From positions 1 through 52,380 of the forward strand of contig NZ_JAFBFG010000021.1 in NCBI RefSeq assembly GCF_016909155.1: a stretch of DNA of 52,380 nucleotides, read 5' to 3'. The position numbers and the translations under genes were made by a program. The notes under the pieces are model-generated. The model was not told where the DNA came from, did no database searches, and worked only from the letters and a program-made list of their open reading frames with translations. This DNA comes from Chryseomicrobium aureum. GTDB taxonomy: Bacteria; Bacillota; Bacilli; Bacillales_A; Planococcaceae. Position 1 is the stretch's first letter; each line of letters begins with the position of its first letter. Below are positions 32,739 through 44,530 of the stretch, one piece after another.

Positions 32739-33395
32739 GTGGGTCAAAAAGTACATCCAATAGGGTTACGCGTAGGTATCATTCGTGACTGGGAATCAAA
32801 ATGGTTCGCAGAGAAGGATTACGCTACACTCTTACACGAAGATTTAAAAATTCGTCAATTCATCGACACACGTCTAAAAGACGCGTCAGTTTCTAAAGTA
32901 GAAATCGAGCGTGCTGCAAAACGTGTTAACATTACAATTCACACTGCGAAACCAGGTATGGTAATCGGTAAAGGTGGTACAGAAGTTGAAGCTGTACGTA
33001 AATCTTTAAACGACTTAACTGGCAAGCGTGTACACATCAACATCGTTGAAATCAAACGCGCGGATCTGGATGCGAAATTAGTAGCTGAAGGAATTGCACG
33101 CCAACTTGAAGGCCGTGTATCTTTCCGTCGTGCACAAAAACAAGCTATTCAACGCACAATGCGTTCTGGCGCTAAAGGGATCAAAACACAAGTTTCTGGT
33201 CGTCTTGGTGGAGCTGACATCGCACGTGCTGAACATTACAGCGAAGGTACTGTTCCACTTCATACACTTCGTGCAGATATCGACTACGCACACGCTGAAG
33301 CTGACACAACTTACGGGAAGCTAGGCGTTAAAGTATGGATCTATCGTGGAGAAGTCCTTCCGACTAAGAAGAACTCTGAGGAAGGAGGCAACTAA
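32739..33395 (+). CDS. rpsC: 30S ribosomal protein S3
   Basis: S3, 218 aa, with KH domain ([13 protein letters not shown]) at the mRNA entry site. GTG start at 32739, with AAGGAGG inside the end of rplV, giving [13 protein letters not shown]. Confidence 0.97.
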   Translation: MGQKVHPIGLRVGIIRDWESKWFAEKDYATLLHEDLKIRQFIDTRLKDASVSKVEIERAAKRVNITIHTAKPGMVIGKGGTEVEAVRKSLNDLTGKRVHINIVEIKRADLDAKLVAEGIARQLEGRVSFRRAQKQAIQRTMRSGAKGIKTQVSGRLGGADIARAEHYSEGTVPLHTLRADIDYAHAEADTTYGKLGVKVWIYRGEVLPTKKNSEEGGN

Positions 33396-33396
33396 T

Positions 33397-34021
<625 letters not shown>

Positions 34022-34039
34022 TAAAGGAGGTTTTCAAGC

Positions 34040-34303
34040 ATGACTGAGCGTAACCAACGCAAAGTATATACAGGCCGTGTTGTTTCAGACAAAATGGACA
34101 AAACTGTAACTGTTTTAGTTGAAACTTACAAGACACACAAACTATACGGCAAGCGTGTAAAATATTCTAAGAAATTTAAAGCACATGATGAAATGAACGA
34201 AGCTCAAGTAGGAGATATCGTACGCATCATGGAAACTCGCCCGCTGTCAGCTACAAAACGTTTCCGTTTACTGGAAGTTGTAGAAAAAGCGGTTATTATC
34301 TAA
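34040..34303 (+). CDS. rpsQ: 30S ribosomal protein S17
   Basis: S17, 87 aa, primary 16S-binding OB-fold protein. [19 protein letters not shown] and [19 protein letters not shown] are present. AAGGAGG precedes the ATG. Confidence 0.97.
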   Translation: MTERNQRKVYTGRVVSDKMDKTVTVLVETYKTHKLYGKRVKYSKKFKAHDEMNEAQVGDIVRIMETRPLSATKRFRLLEVVEKAVII

Positions 34304-34345
34304 TCATAATTCGGAACTATTTATTTCCGGAAGGAGGTAACCTAA

Positions 34346-34714
34346 ATGATCCAACAAGAGAGTCGTATGAAAGTTGCTGACAACTCAGGAGCACGTGAAG
34401 TTTTAACTATTAAAGTTCTAGGTGGTACTGGACGTAAGACTGCTAACATCGGCGATATCGTCGTGTGTACAGTTAAGAAAGCAACACCAGGTGGCGTTGT
34501 TAAGAAGGGTGACGTAGTTAGAGCGGTAATCGTTCGCACGAAAAGCGGAGTTCGCCGTAAAGACGGTACGTACATCAAATTTGATGAGAACGCTTGTGTC
34601 ATCATCAAAGACGACAAAGGACCTCGTGGAACTCGTATTTTCGGACCAGTTGCACGTGAACTACGTGACAGCAATTTCATGAAAATCGTATCTTTAGCTC
34701 CAGAAGTTCTTTAA
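34346..34714 (+). CDS. rplN: 50S ribosomal protein L14
   Basis: L14, 122 aa, forming an intersubunit bridge. [19 protein letters not shown] start and [15 protein letters not shown] are diagnostic. AAGGAGG precedes the ATG. Confidence 0.97.
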   Translation: MIQQESRMKVADNSGAREVLTIKVLGGTGRKTANIGDIVVCTVKKATPGGVVKKGDVVRAVIVRTKSGVRRKDGTYIKFDENACVIIKDDKGPRGTRIFGPVARELRDSNFMKIVSLAPEVL

Positions 34715-34749
34715 TTACGAGATAGTGCCAATCAAGGAGGTGCGACAGA

Positions 34750-35058
34750 ATGCATGTAAAAAAAGGCGATAAAGTCATGGTAATCTCAGGGAAAGATAAA
34801 GGGAAAACAGGTGTTATCCTTTCAGCGTTTCCTAAGAAAGACCGCGTGCTAGTTGAAGGTGTAAACATCGTCAAAAAGCACACTAAGCCAAACCAAGCAA
34901 ATCCACAAGGTGGAATTGTAGAACAAGAAGCTGCCATTCACGTATCGAATGTTATGTTGATTGACCCTAAAACAGGGGAACCAACTCGCGTAGGGTACAA
35001 AGTGGAAGACGGTAAAAAAGTTCGTGTTGCCAAAAAATCTGGTGAAATTCTTAAATAA
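34750..35058 (+). CDS. rplX: 50S ribosomal protein L24
   Basis: L24, 102 aa, with an N-terminal KOW motif ([18 protein letters not shown]). It starts 50S assembly. AAGGAGGTG precedes the ATG. Confidence 0.97.
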   Translation: MHVKKGDKVMVISGKDKGKTGVILSAFPKKDRVLVEGVNIVKKHTKPNQANPQGGIVEQEAAIHVSNVMLIDPKTGEPTRVGYKVEDGKKVRVAKKSGEILK

Positions 35059-35084
35059 GCAAAATGAAGAAGGGAGGTACACAC

Positions 35085-35624
35085 ATGAACCGCCTAAAAG
35101 AAAAGTTTGTTAACGAAGTTACTCCTGCTCTTATGAGCAAGTTCGAATATACATCTGTTATGCAAGTACCAAAAGTAGATAAAATCGTGATCAACATGGG
35201 TGTGGGCGACGCTGTCCAAAACACTAAATCACTTGATGCTGCTGTTGAAGAGTTGCAAACAATCGCTGGTCAAAAGCCAGTTATCACTAAAGCTAAAAAA
35301 TCTATCGCCGGCTTCCGCCTTCGTGAAGGTATGCCAATCGGTGCGAAAGTTACATTACGCGGTGAGCGTATGTATGACTTCTTGGATAAATTAATCTCAA
35401 TCTCACTTCCACGTGTACGTGACTTCCGCGGTGTTTCTAAAAAAGCATTCGACGGTCGCGGTAACTACACTTTAGGTGTTAAAGAGCAATTAATCTTCCC
35501 TGAAATCGATTATGATAAAGTATCTAAAGTCCGCGGTATGGACATCGTAATTGTAACAACTGCGAACTCTGATGAAGAAGCTCGCGAGTTATTGACACAA
35601 TTCGGTATGCCATTCCAAAAGTAA
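35085..35624 (+). CDS. rplE: 50S ribosomal protein L5
   Basis: L5, 179 aa, binding 5S r[20 protein letters not shown] start and GLREGMPIG-type loop ([17 protein letters not shown]) are present. I chose the ATG at 35085 after AAGGGAGG; the in-frame ATG at 35064 overlaps the site. Confidence 0.97.
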   Translation: MNRLKEKFVNEVTPALMSKFEYTSVMQVPKVDKIVINMGVGDAVQNTKSLDAAVEELQTIAGQKPVITKAKKSIAGFRLREGMPIGAKVTLRGERMYDFLDKLISISLPRVRDFRGVSKKAFDGRGNYTLGVKEQLIFPEIDYDKVSKVRGMDIVIVTTANSDEEARELLTQFGMPFQK

Positions 35625-35631
35625 ATAATAG

Positions 35632-35829
<198 letters not shown>

Positions 35830-35858
35830 TCCCCTAAACTGGGAAGGAGGTAAATGTA

Positions 35859-36257
35859 ATGACAATGTCAGATCCAATTGCAGATATGCTGACTCGCATT
35901 CGTAATGCGAATATGGTTCGTCACGAGAAACTAGAAGTGCCTGCTTCAAACTTGAAGAAGGAAATCGCCGAAATCCTAAAGCGTGAAGGTTTCGTCCGTG
36001 ATGTAGAGTATGTAGAAGATAGCAAACAAGGTATCATCCGTATCTTCTTGAAATACGGTCAAAATAACGAACGTGTTATCACTGGCTTAAAACGTATTTC
36101 TAAACCAGGTCTTCGCGTTTACGCGAAAACTAGCGATGTTCCTAAAGTACTTAACGGTCTTGGGATCGCATTAATTTCAACTTCACAAGGTCTTGTAACT
36201 GATAAAGAAGCTCGTGCTAAACAAGTTGGCGGAGAAGTCGTCGCTTACGTTTGGTAA
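35859..36257 (+). CDS. rpsH: 30S ribosomal protein S8
   Basis: S8, 132 aa, 16S central-domain assembly protein. [14 protein letters not shown] start and [21 protein letters not shown]-terminus are typical. GAAGGAGG precedes the ATG. Confidence 0.97.
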   Translation: MTMSDPIADMLTRIRNANMVRHEKLEVPASNLKKEIAEILKREGFVRDVEYVEDSKQGIIRIFLKYGQNNERVITGLKRISKPGLRVYAKTSDVPKVLNGLGIALISTSQGLVTDKEARAKQVGGEVVAYVW

Positions 36258-36287
36258 TCCGTAACAAATGAATGGAGGTGCAACAGC

Positions 36288-36827
36288 ATGTCTCGCGTAG
36301 GTAAAAAAGTTATTGAAGTACCAGCTAACGTTACCCTGACAATTGCAGATGACAACACTGTCACTGTAAAAGGTCCTAAAGGTGAGTTAACTCGTACGTT
36401 CAACCAAGATATGAAAATCGAACAAGAAGGCAACACACTTTCAGTAGTGCGTCCGTCTGAGTCGAAAGAACATCGTACAGTCCACGGAACAACACGTGCG
36501 TTACTAGCTAACATGGTCACTGGTGTTTCTGAAGGATTTACACGCAGTCTTGAATTAGTTGGGGTAGGTTACCGTGCACAATTACAAGGTAAGAAACTTG
36601 TACTTAACGTAGGTTACTCTCACCCAGTTGAATTCACACCTGAAGATGGTCTTGAAATCGAAGTTCCTTCTAACACGAAGGTAATCGTTAAAGGGATCAA
36701 CAAAGAACGCGTTGGAGCATTAGCTTCTAACATCCGTCAAGTACGTCCTCCAGAGCCGTATAAAGGTAAAGGAATTCGTTATGAAGGCGAAGCCGTTCGT
36801 CGTAAAGAAGGTAAAACAGGTAAATAA
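36288..36827 (+). CDS. rplF: 50S ribosomal protein L6
   Basis: L6, 179 aa, two related domains near the GTPase centre. [14 protein letters not shown] start and [16 protein letters not shown] signature are present. ATGGAGGTG precedes the ATG. Confidence 0.97.
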   Translation: MSRVGKKVIEVPANVTLTIADDNTVTVKGPKGELTRTFNQDMKIEQEGNTLSVVRPSESKEHRTVHGTTRALLANMVTGVSEGFTRSLELVGVGYRAQLQGKKLVLNVGYSHPVEFTPEDGLEIEVPSNTKVIVKGINKERVGALASNIRQVRPPEPYKGKGIRYEGEAVRRKEGKTGK

Positions 36828-36858
36828 TGCTCGTAAGCATTAGAAAGGAGTGACCACT

Positions 36859-37218
36859 GTGATTACGAAACAAGATAAGAATCAAGTTCGTAAGAAACGT
36901 CATGCACGTGTTCGTACAAAAATCACGGGAACTGCTGAGCGTCCACGCTTAAACGTATACCGTTCTAATCAACACATTTATGCACAATTGATTGATGATG
37001 CTTCTGGTGTAACACTAGCTAGCGCTTCAACAATGGAAAAAGACTTTGACGGTGCTACAGGTAATGTAGAAGCTGCAGCGAAAGTTGGCGAAGCAATCGC
37101 TAAACGCGCAGTAGAAAAGAACGTTACTTCTGTTGTATTTGACCGTGGAGGTTACTTATATCATGGACGCGTGAAAGCATTAGCTGATGCTGCACGTGAA
37201 AATGGCTTAGAATTTTAA
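36859..37218 (+). CDS. rplR: 50S ribosomal protein L18
   Basis: L18, 119 aa, binding 5S rRNA with L5. [20 protein letters not shown] and [20 protein letters not shown] are diagnostic. I chose the GTG at 36859 (MITKQDKNQ), seven bases after AAAGGAG; the GTG at 36850 lies inside that site. Confidence 0.95.
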   Translation: MITKQDKNQVRKKRHARVRTKITGTAERPRLNVYRSNQHIYAQLIDDASGVTLASASTMEKDFDGATGNVEAAAKVGEAIAKRAVEKNVTSVVFDRGGYLYHGRVKALADAARENGLEF

Positions 37219-37239
37219 GAAGAAGGAGGGAAATACATC

Positions 37240-37740
37240 ATGCGTGCTATTGACCCAAACAAATTTGAATTCGAAGAACGCGTAGTAACAATCAACCGTG
37301 TTGCTAAAGTTGTAAAAGGTGGACGTCGTTTCCGCTTTACAGCATTAGTCGTTGTTGGTGACAAAAACGGACATGTTGGATTCGGTACTGGTAAAGCACA
37401 AGAAGTGCCAGACGCAATCCGCAAGGCTGTTGAAGACGCGAAGAAAAACTTAATCGAAGTACCAATGGTAGATGGAACTACACCTCACCAAGTGCTTGGC
37501 CACTTTGGCGCTGGTTCGATCCTAATCAAACCTGCTGCACCTGGTACAGGAGTTATCGCTGGTGGACCGGTTCGTGCTGTACTTGAGCTAGCTGGTATCA
37601 CTGACATTCTTTCTAAATCACTAGGTTCTAACACACCAATCAACATGGTTCGCGCTACTGTTGAAGGTTTAACACAACTGAAGCGTGCTGAAGATGTTGC
37701 TAAGCTTCGTGGTAAATCAGTGGAAGAACTATTAGGATAA
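37240..37740 (+). CDS. rpsE: 30S ribosomal protein S5
   Basis: S5, 166 aa, contributing to decoding accuracy and mRNA helicase activity. [20 protein letters not shown] and the [17 protein letters not shown] motif are intact. AAGGAGGG precedes the ATG. Confidence 0.97.
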   Translation: MRAIDPNKFEFEERVVTINRVAKVVKGGRRFRFTALVVVGDKNGHVGFGTGKAQEVPDAIRKAVEDAKKNLIEVPMVDGTTPHQVLGHFGAGSILIKPAAPGTGVIAGGPVRAVLELAGITDILSKSLGSNTPINMVRATVEGLTQLKRAEDVAKLRGKSVEELLG

Positions 37741-37754
37741 GGGGGGAATTGACA

Positions 37755-37937
37755 ATGACAAACAAATTAGAAATCACCCTAACTAAAAGTTTGATTGGTT
37801 CAAAGCCTAACCAACGTAAAGTTGCTGAGGCACTTGGTCTTCGTAAGATGCACCAAACAGTTGAACATCAAGACAATGCTGCAATTCGTGGAATGATCAC
37901 GAAAGTAGCTCACCTAGTCACAGTTAACGAGAAGTAA
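37755..37937 (+). CDS. rpmD: 50S ribosomal protein L30
   Basis: L30, 60 aa. [18 protein letters not shown] and [13 protein letters not shown] are typical. I chose the ATG at 37755 after GGGGGG; the upstream TTG at 37749 is less likely. Confidence 0.95.
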   Translation: MTNKLEITLTKSLIGSKPNQRKVAEALGLRKMHQTVEHQDNAAIRGMITKVAHLVTVNEK

Positions 37938-37971
37938 TTCTCTGATTTTACAATTAAGGAGGTGCCACCAG

Positions 37972-38412
37972 TTGAAACTACATGAGTTAAAACCAGCTGA
38001 AGGTTCACGTAAAGAACGCAACCGCGTAGGTCGTGGTACAGGTTCTGGTAACGGTAAGACATCAGGTAAAGGTCACAAAGGGCAAAACGCTCGTTCTGGC
38101 GGTGGAGTACGCCCAGGATTCGAGGGTGGACAAAACCCATTGTTCCGTCGTTTACCAAAACGTGGATTTACAAACATTAACCGTAAAGAATATGCTGTAG
38201 TCAACCTAGATGCGCTTAACCGTTTCGAAGAGGGCACAGAAGTTACACCTGCTCTTCTTATTGAAACAGGTGTAGTGAGCAAAGAAAGATCTGGAATCAA
38301 GATCCTTGGTAACGGAACTCTTGATAAAAAGCTTTCTGTTCAAGCTCACAAGTTCTCTGCTTCCGCTAAAGAAGCAATCGAGAACGCAGGCGGATCCGTC
38401 GAGGTGATTTAA
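37972..38412 (+). CDS. rplO: 50S ribosomal protein L15
   Basis: L15, 146 aa. [20 protein letters not shown] start, [19 protein letters not shown] and RLPKRGFTN. The start is TTG at 37972 with AAGGAGGTG upstream. Its stop overlaps the secY start by one base. Confidence 0.96.
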   Translation: MKLHELKPAEGSRKERNRVGRGTGSGNGKTSGKGHKGQNARSGGGVRPGFEGGQNPLFRRLPKRGFTNINRKEYAVVNLDALNRFEEGTEVTPALLIETGVVSKERSGIKILGNGTLDKKLSVQAHKFSASAKEAIENAGGSVEVI

Positions 38413-39704
38413 TGTTTCAAACAATCTCTAACTTTATGCGTGTGCGAGATATTCGAAATAAAATTCTTTTCACGTTAGCAATGCTCGTCATCTTCCGTTT
38501 GGGAACGTTCGTACCAGTACCAAACGTTGATGCAGACGTGCTGCGTGCTTCTGATGAGTTAGGGATTATTGGATTCCTAAACATTTTCGGTGGGGGCGCG
38601 TTGGTCAACTTCTCTATCCTAGCGATGGGAATTATGCCATACATCACCGCATCTATCATTGTGCAATTGCTACAGATGGATGTTGTCCCGAAATTTACAG
38701 AGTGGGCAAAACAAGGAGAAGTCGGAAGACGGAAACTTGCACAATTCACTCGTTATTTCACAATCGTACTTGCGTTTATTCAAGCAATCGCTATGTCATA
38801 CGGGTTCAACCAAATGTATAGTGGCCAATTGATTCAAGACGACGGCGTAATGACATATGTTGTTATCGCAATCGTATTGACTGCTGGAACAGCATTCTTG
38901 CTATGGTTAGGTGAGCAAATTACAGCTCATGGAGTGGGTAATGGAATTTCTATTATCATCTTCGCGGGTATCGTAGCTGCCATCCCAACAGCAGTAAACC
39001 AAATCTACGCTACGCAAATTGAAGGAGCGGGCGATGCCTTATTCATCAATCTTGCAATTCTCGCATTAATTTTATTGGCAATCATCGCTGTAACTGTTGG
39101 TGTTATCTACATCCAACAAGCACTTCGTAAGATTCCAATTCAATATGCAAAACGTGTAGCCGGCTCGTCATCCACTGGCGGTCAGCAAACACACTTACCA
39201 TTAAAAGTTAACGCGGCGGGAGTTATCCCGGTAATCTTCGCATCTGCTTTCTTAATGGCGCCGCAATCACTTACACTGTTCTTCGGAACGAACTCGTTCA
39301 CTGAAACGATGACACGTGTACTTGATTACACACAGCCGATCGGTATGGTATTGTTCGTTGGTTTGATTGTTGCCTTCACATACTTCTATGCATTCATTCA
39401 GGTGAATCCAGAGAACGTGGCAGACAACTTGAAAAAGCAAGGAGCGTACATTCCGGGGATTCGTCCAGGGAGCCAAACGCAAGATTATTTAACAAGTGTG
39501 CTTTACCGCTTAACATTTGTTGGGGCAATTTTCTTAGCAGTGATTTCAATCATGCCTTTGTTATTCATTGAATTTGCAGGTCTGCCACAAGCAGCGCAAA
39601 TCGGTGGAACAAGCTTGATCATCGTTGTAGGGGTTGCACTAGAGACAATGAAACAGCTAGAGTCACAACTTGTGAAGCGTCACTATAAAGGGTTTATGAA
39701 GTAA
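38412..39704 (+). CDS. secY: Preprotein translocase subunit SecY
   Basis: Main channel subunit of the Sec translocon, 430 aa with ten membrane helices. NIFGGGALVNFSILAMGIMP forms the plug region, and the C-terminal cytoplasmic loops include PGIRPGSQTQDYL. The start is fixed by the TAATG overlap with rplO. It works with SecE encoded at 9390. Confidence 0.97.
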   Translation: MFQTISNFMRVRDIRNKILFTLAMLVIFRLGTFVPVPNVDADVLRASDELGIIGFLNIFGGGALVNFSILAMGIMPYITASIIVQLLQMDVVPKFTEWAKQGEVGRRKLAQFTRYFTIVLAFIQAIAMSYGFNQMYSGQLIQDDGVMTYVVIAIVLTAGTAFLLWLGEQITAHGVGNGISIIIFAGIVAAIPTAVNQIYATQIEGAGDALFINLAILALILLAIIAVTVGVIYIQQALRKIPIQYAKRVAGSSSTGGQQTHLPLKVNAAGVIPVIFASAFLMAPQSLTLFFGTNSFTETMTRVLDYTQPIGMVLFVGLIVAFTYFYAFIQVNPENVADNLKKQGAYIPGIRPGSQTQDYLTSVLYRLTFVGAIFLAVISIMPLLFIEFAGLPQAAQIGGTSLIIVVGVALETMKQLESQLVKRHYKGFMK

Positions 39705-40421
<717 letters not shown>

Positions 40422-40429
40422 CCCCGGTT

Positions 40430-40600
40430 CTAGTCTTCGGACGCCCGGGTGGTATGCAACAAGAAATTGTTTTTCTCGAGAGCTGCAAAAGCATATTGCG
40501 CCCGGTATACGAACGGATGGTGGGAAAGTGTACAACTGCCCATCGGAAGGGGTATAATGGGTTTCGTGGAAGCATCGATTGCTTTATGCGAAGCCTTACG
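40430..40600 (+). pseudogene. map: Remnant of methionine aminopeptidase gene (map)
   Basis: Three pieces match the N-terminal third of bacterial MetAP in order but in shifting frames. MQQEIVFL (ATG at 40454) corresponds to the MREAGRIVA helix. ELQKHIAPGIRTD (40480-40518, two frames over) matches ELKKHIKPGVST. PS at 40540 then KGYNGFRGSI (40547-40576, back in the first frame) matches the highly conserved PSFKGYNGFRGSI. About ten codons are missing between the last two. The C-terminal two-thirds, with all metal ligands, is absent. The position between adk and infA is the canonical map position, so this is a decayed gene. A functional MetAP must be encoded elsewhere. Confidence 0.85.
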
Positions 40601-40727
40601 AGTGTCTTTCGATCATCTCTCATGCTTTCCAGACATATGCTCTCAGCAGACGATCGTACCTGTATGAAGCAACGACAACATCGAATGGGGCTTCGGCTTG
40701 ATTTGTATAAGAAGGGAGACTGGGTTG

Positions 40728-40946
40728 ATGGCGAAAGATGATGTAATTGAAGTCGAAGGAACAGTAATTGAGACTTTGCCAAATGCTATGTTCAAGGTAG
40801 AACTTGAAAATGGCCACACAATTTTGGCACACGTTTCTGGAAAGATCCGGATGCACTTTATTCGAATTCTTCCTGGAGACAAAGTCACAATTGAACTATC
40901 TCCTTATGATTTAACTCGCGGTCGTATTACGTACCGTTTTAAATAA
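40728..40946 (+). CDS. infA: Translation initiation factor IF-1
   Basis: IF-1, 72 aa OB-fold protein blocking the A site during initiation. [20 protein letters not shown] and [19 protein letters not shown] are typical. I chose the ATG at 40728 after AAGGGAG; the upstream ATG at 40698 lies in debris after the map remnant. Confidence 0.96.
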   Translation: MAKDDVIEVEGTVIETLPNAMFKVELENGHTILAHVSGKIRMHFIRILPGDKVTIELSPYDLTRGRITYRFK

Positions 40947-40983
40947 TCTTTTGCACTCCGGACTATTAAGGAGGTTAGGTTAG

Positions 40984-41097
<114 letters not shown>

Positions 41098-41115
41098 TTT
41101 GAAGGAGGTGCACTC

Positions 41116-41481
41116 ATGGCACGTATTGCTGGTGTTGATATTCCTCGCGATAAGCGCGTTGTAATTTCATTAACATACATTTATGGTATTGGTAAAAACA
41201 CAGCTCAGAAAGTTTTAGAAGCTGCTGGCGTATCTCAAGATACTCGTGTACGCGATCTAACTGAAGATGAGCTAAACAAAATTCGTGAATCAGTCGGTGC
41301 GTTTAAAGTAGAAGGAGATCTTCGTCGTGAAATCTCTCTAAACATCAAACGTCTAATGGAAATCGGTTCATTCCGTGGTATCCGTCACCGTCGTGGTCTA
41401 CCAGTTCGTGGACAAAATACGAAGAACAATGCGCGTACGCGTAAAGGTCCTCGTAAAACTGTAGCGAACAAGAAAAAATAA
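41116..41481 (+). CDS. rpsM: 30S ribosomal protein S13
   Basis: S13, 121 aa, head protein contacting the 50S subunit. [19 protein letters not shown] start and [20 protein letters not shown]-terminal signature. AAGGAGGTG precedes the ATG. Confidence 0.97.
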   Translation: MARIAGVDIPRDKRVVISLTYIYGIGKNTAQKVLEAAGVSQDTRVRDLTEDELNKIRESVGAFKVEGDLRREISLNIKRLMEIGSFRGIRHRRGLPVRGQNTKNNARTRKGPRKTVANKKK

Positions 41482-41488
41482 TCGGTAA

Positions 41489-41896
<408 letters not shown>

Positions 41897-41999
41897 TAGG
41901 TGAAACTGCATCATTTATTGGACTGATGAAAATCAGCAACGATCGAATTCATGATGGCAAGTCCTATACATTCGATGTTTTGAGGGAGGGTAAAGTAGT

Positions 42000-42944
42000 A
42001 TGCTGGAAATCGAAAAACCAAAGATTGAAACGATAGAAATCAGCGAAGATGCGAAATATGGCAAATTTGTTGTTGAGCCGCTAGAACGTGGGTATGGAAA
42101 TACTTTGGGGAATTCACTACGCCGCATTCTTCTGTCTTCTTTACCAGGAGCTGCAGTGACTTCTATTCAAATTGATGGTGTACTTCACGAGTTCTCAACT
42201 ATTGAGGGCGTTGTAGAAGATGTTGCATCTATCATTATGAACGTGAAAAAACTTGCACTTAAAATCTATTCCGATGAAGAAAAAGTCATCGAAATTGATG
42301 TCAAAGGTGAAGGGTCAGTAACTGCTGCGGATATTACGCATGACAGTGATGTTGAAATTTTGAACCCTGAACTCTATATCGCAACAATCGGCAAAAACGG
42401 ACACCTTCGTATGCGTCTTTATGCAAACCGAGGCCGTGGCTATACTCCTGCTGATCAAAACAAACGTGAGGATCTTCCTATCGGCGTAATCCCGATCGAC
42501 TCTATTTACACTCCAGTTTCACGCGTTAATTTTCAAGTAGAAAATACTCGTGTTGGTCAATCGACGAACTACGATAAGTTATCGCTTGATGTGTGGACAG
42601 ATGGTAGCACCGGTCCAAAAGAGGCGATTTCGCTTGGAGCTAAAATCTTAACGGAGCACTTGAACATCTTTGTTGGCATGACAGATGAGGCAAAAACTGC
42701 TGAAATCATGGTCGAAAAAGAAGAAGATCAAAAAGAAAAAGTCTTGGAAATGACAATTGAAGAGCTTGATCTTTCTGTACGTTCTTACAACTGCTTGAAG
42801 CGCGCTGGAATCAACACGGTTCTAGAACTTGCGAACAAGTCAGAAGACGACATGATGAAAGTACGTAACCTTGGACGTAAGTCACTTGAAGAAGTAAAAG
42901 CGAAGTTAGATGAGCTTGGCTTAGGATTACGTAAAGAAGACTAA
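42000..42944 (+). CDS. rpoA: DNA-directed RNA polymerase subunit alpha
   Basis: Alpha subunit, 314 aa. The N-terminal domain (1-230) dimerises and assembles beta and beta': [21 protein letters not shown] linker leads to the C-terminal domain (from about 245) that binds UP elements and activators: [13 protein letters not shown] and [21 protein letters not shown] precedes the ATG. A 100-base gap separates it from rpsK. Confidence 0.97.
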   Translation: MLEIEKPKIETIEISEDAKYGKFVVEPLERGYGNTLGNSLRRILLSSLPGAAVTSIQIDGVLHEFSTIEGVVEDVASIIMNVKKLALKIYSDEEKVIEIDVKGEGSVTAADITHDSDVEILNPELYIATIGKNGHLRMRLYANRGRGYTPADQNKREDLPIGVIPIDSIYTPVSRVNFQVENTRVGQSTNYDKLSLDVWTDGSTGPKEAISLGAKILTEHLNIFVGMTDEAKTAEIMVEKEEDQKEKVLEMTIEELDLSVRSYNCLKRAGINTVLELANKSEDDMMKVRNLGRKSLEEVKAKLDELGLGLRKED

Positions 42945-42997
42945 GCGCTAAATTTGATTCAGCTAGATAATTATTGAACTAAAGGAGGGAAACATCC

Positions 42998-43378
42998 ATG
43001 GGTTACCGCAAACTTGGACGTACAAGTTCTCAGCGTAAAGCGATGTTACGTGACTTAACTACGGACCTAATCATCAACGAGCGTATTCAGACAACTGAAG
43101 CACGTGCGAAGGAATTACGTTCTGTAGTTGAAAAAATGATCACATTAGGAAAGCGTGGCGATCTTCATGCTCGCCGTCAAGCTGCTGCTTACATTCGCAA
43201 CGAAACAGCTGTGAAAACAGATGAAGAAGGCAATGAAACATCAGTATACGCTTTATCTAAACTATTTGATGATGTAGCACCACGCTACGCAGATCGTCAA
43301 GGTGGTTACACACGTATCATGAAAGTTGGTCCACGTCGTGGAGACGGCGCACCAGTAGTAGTGATCGAATTAGTGTAA
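42998..43378 (+). CDS. rplQ: 50S ribosomal protein L17
   Basis: L17, 126 aa, last gene of the alpha operon. [19 protein letters not shown] start and [20 protein letters not shown] end are typical. AAGGAGGG precedes the ATG; a terminator follows. Confidence 0.97.
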   Translation: MGYRKLGRTSSQRKAMLRDLTTDLIINERIQTTEARAKELRSVVEKMITLGKRGDLHARRQAAAYIRNETAVKTDEEGNETSVYALSKLFDDVAPRYADRQGGYTRIMKVGPRRGDGAPVVVIELV

Positions 43379-43384
43379 GACAAT

Positions 43385-43424
43385 GAGAGAGGGTTTAGGG
43401 TTCACCCAGACTCTCTCTTTTTCA
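43385..43424 (+). terminator. Terminator after rplQ
   Basis: GAGAGAG at 43385-43391 pairs with CTCTCTC at 43411-43417, with inner pairing of GGGT and ACCC, followed by TTTTTC. Confidence 0.85.
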
Positions 43425-43449
43425 AAAGATTTATACGACAATTAAAAAG

Positions 43450-43582
43450 GCTGAGCGTTACGATGAGCGGGTCCTCCGGGGCGGCGTCTCGTCTAGCTCT
43501 ACGCACCTCATCGAGCAGACTGCCTTGAGCAAGCGGCCTGTTAAACCCTGAAGAGCGCACTGATGAGGTGCGCGCTTTTTTA
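43450..43582 (+). ncRNA. Candidate structured leader upstream of ecfA1
   Basis: Three mutually exclusive pairings are visible. CGATGAG (43461-43467) can pair with CTCATCG (43507-43513). CGCACCTCATC (43502-43512) can instead pair perfectly over 11 bp with GATGAGGTGCG (43562-43572). GCGCAC (43555-43560) can pair with GTGCGC (43568-43573) to form a hairpin before a T run. This is the logic of a riboswitch or attenuator. I did not recognise a known class. A dispersed repeat is an alternative. Confidence 0.5.
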
Positions 43583-43687
43583 TTACCTAAAAATAATGGT
43601 AGTAGTTCGGAAGGAATGCATTCCCGGTGCATTGCTTCGGACTTATTACAAAAAGTCGAGATTAGTTGAGTAGAGGAGGAATAGGAC

Positions 43688-44530
43688 ATGACAACCGTTG
43701 TAAAACTTCAAGACGTATCATATACGTATCCTTCAGATGAAGTCGTGAAACCAGCTGTTTCCCACGTCTCCTATTCGGTTGAGCAAGGAGAATGGATTGC
43801 GATTGTCGGCCATAACGGGTCGGGTAAATCAACAATGGCAAAATTGATCAACGGATTATTGTTTCCGAGTGAAGGGGTCGTCGAGTTATTTGGCCAGCCT
43901 TTGAATGAGGACACGTTATGGGAGAGCCGTTCGCAACTTGGAATGGTGTTCCAGAACCCGGATAACCAATTTGTCGGAGCTACTGTTCAAGATGACGTAG
44001 CCTTCGCATTAGAAAATAACGGCATTGTCTATGAAGATATGGTGGAGCGTGTGCACTCTGCTTTGCAACAAGTGCAGATGGCGGACTTTTTAAATCAAGA
44101 GCCCCATCACTTATCAGGTGGACAGAAGCAACGAGTGGCCATCGCCGGAGCTATTGCCATGCGACCTAAATTACTCATTTTAGACGAAGCGACGTCGATG
44201 CTCGATCCACAAGGGCGCCGAGAAGTGATTCAAACACTTCAAATGCTGCGTGAGTCGTCTGAAGTGACCGTATTATCGATTACACATGACCTAGAAGAAG
44301 CGATGCTTGCGGACCGGGTCATTGTCATGAACGGCGGCGAAAAGTTCCTTGAAGGTCGTCCTGAAGAAGTATTTGCGAATCGGGAACAAATTACGAAGCT
44401 CGGCCTTGATTTACCATTTGCAGCAAACGTTGCGAATCTTCTTCGTGCACGCGGAGTCGATGTGCCAGCTACAATCATGTCAGAGAAAGAATTGGTGGAA
44501 GCATTATGGACATTACACTCCGACAAGTAA
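43688..44530 (+). CDS. ecfA1: ECF transporter ATPase subunit 1 (EcfA1)
   Basis: ABC ATPase of 280 aa from the energy-coupling factor module serving vitamin and metal S-components. Walker A is GHNGSGKST, the Q-loop MVFQNPDNQ, signature LSGGQKQR, Walker B LLILDEATS and H-loop SITHD. It overlaps ecfA2 by 25 bases. The module lacks an S-component here, so it is probably a shared group II ECF. Confidence 0.95.
   Translation: MTTVVKLQDVSYTYPSDEVVKPAVSHVSYSVEQGEWIAIVGHNGSGKSTMAKLINGLLFPSEGVVELFGQPLNEDTLWESRSQLGMVFQNPDNQFVGATVQDDVAFALENNGIVYEDMVERVHSALQQVQMADFLNQEPHHLSGGQKQRVAIAGAIAMRPKLLILDEATSMLDPQGRREVIQTLQMLRESSEVTVLSITHDLEEAMLADRVIVMNGGEKFLEGRPEEVFANREQITKLGLDLPFAANVANLLRARGVDVPATIMSEKELVEALWTLHSDK

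Noticed and set aside
40454-40741. 95-codon open frame between adk and infA as a new gene
   Set aside because: It has no ribosome binding site and carries out-of-frame MetAP fragments, so it is better explained as a map relic.
43402-43689. Minus-strand open frame in the rplQ-ecfA1 gap
   Set aside because: No recognisable protein and no binding site; the region is better explained by structured RNA or repeat.
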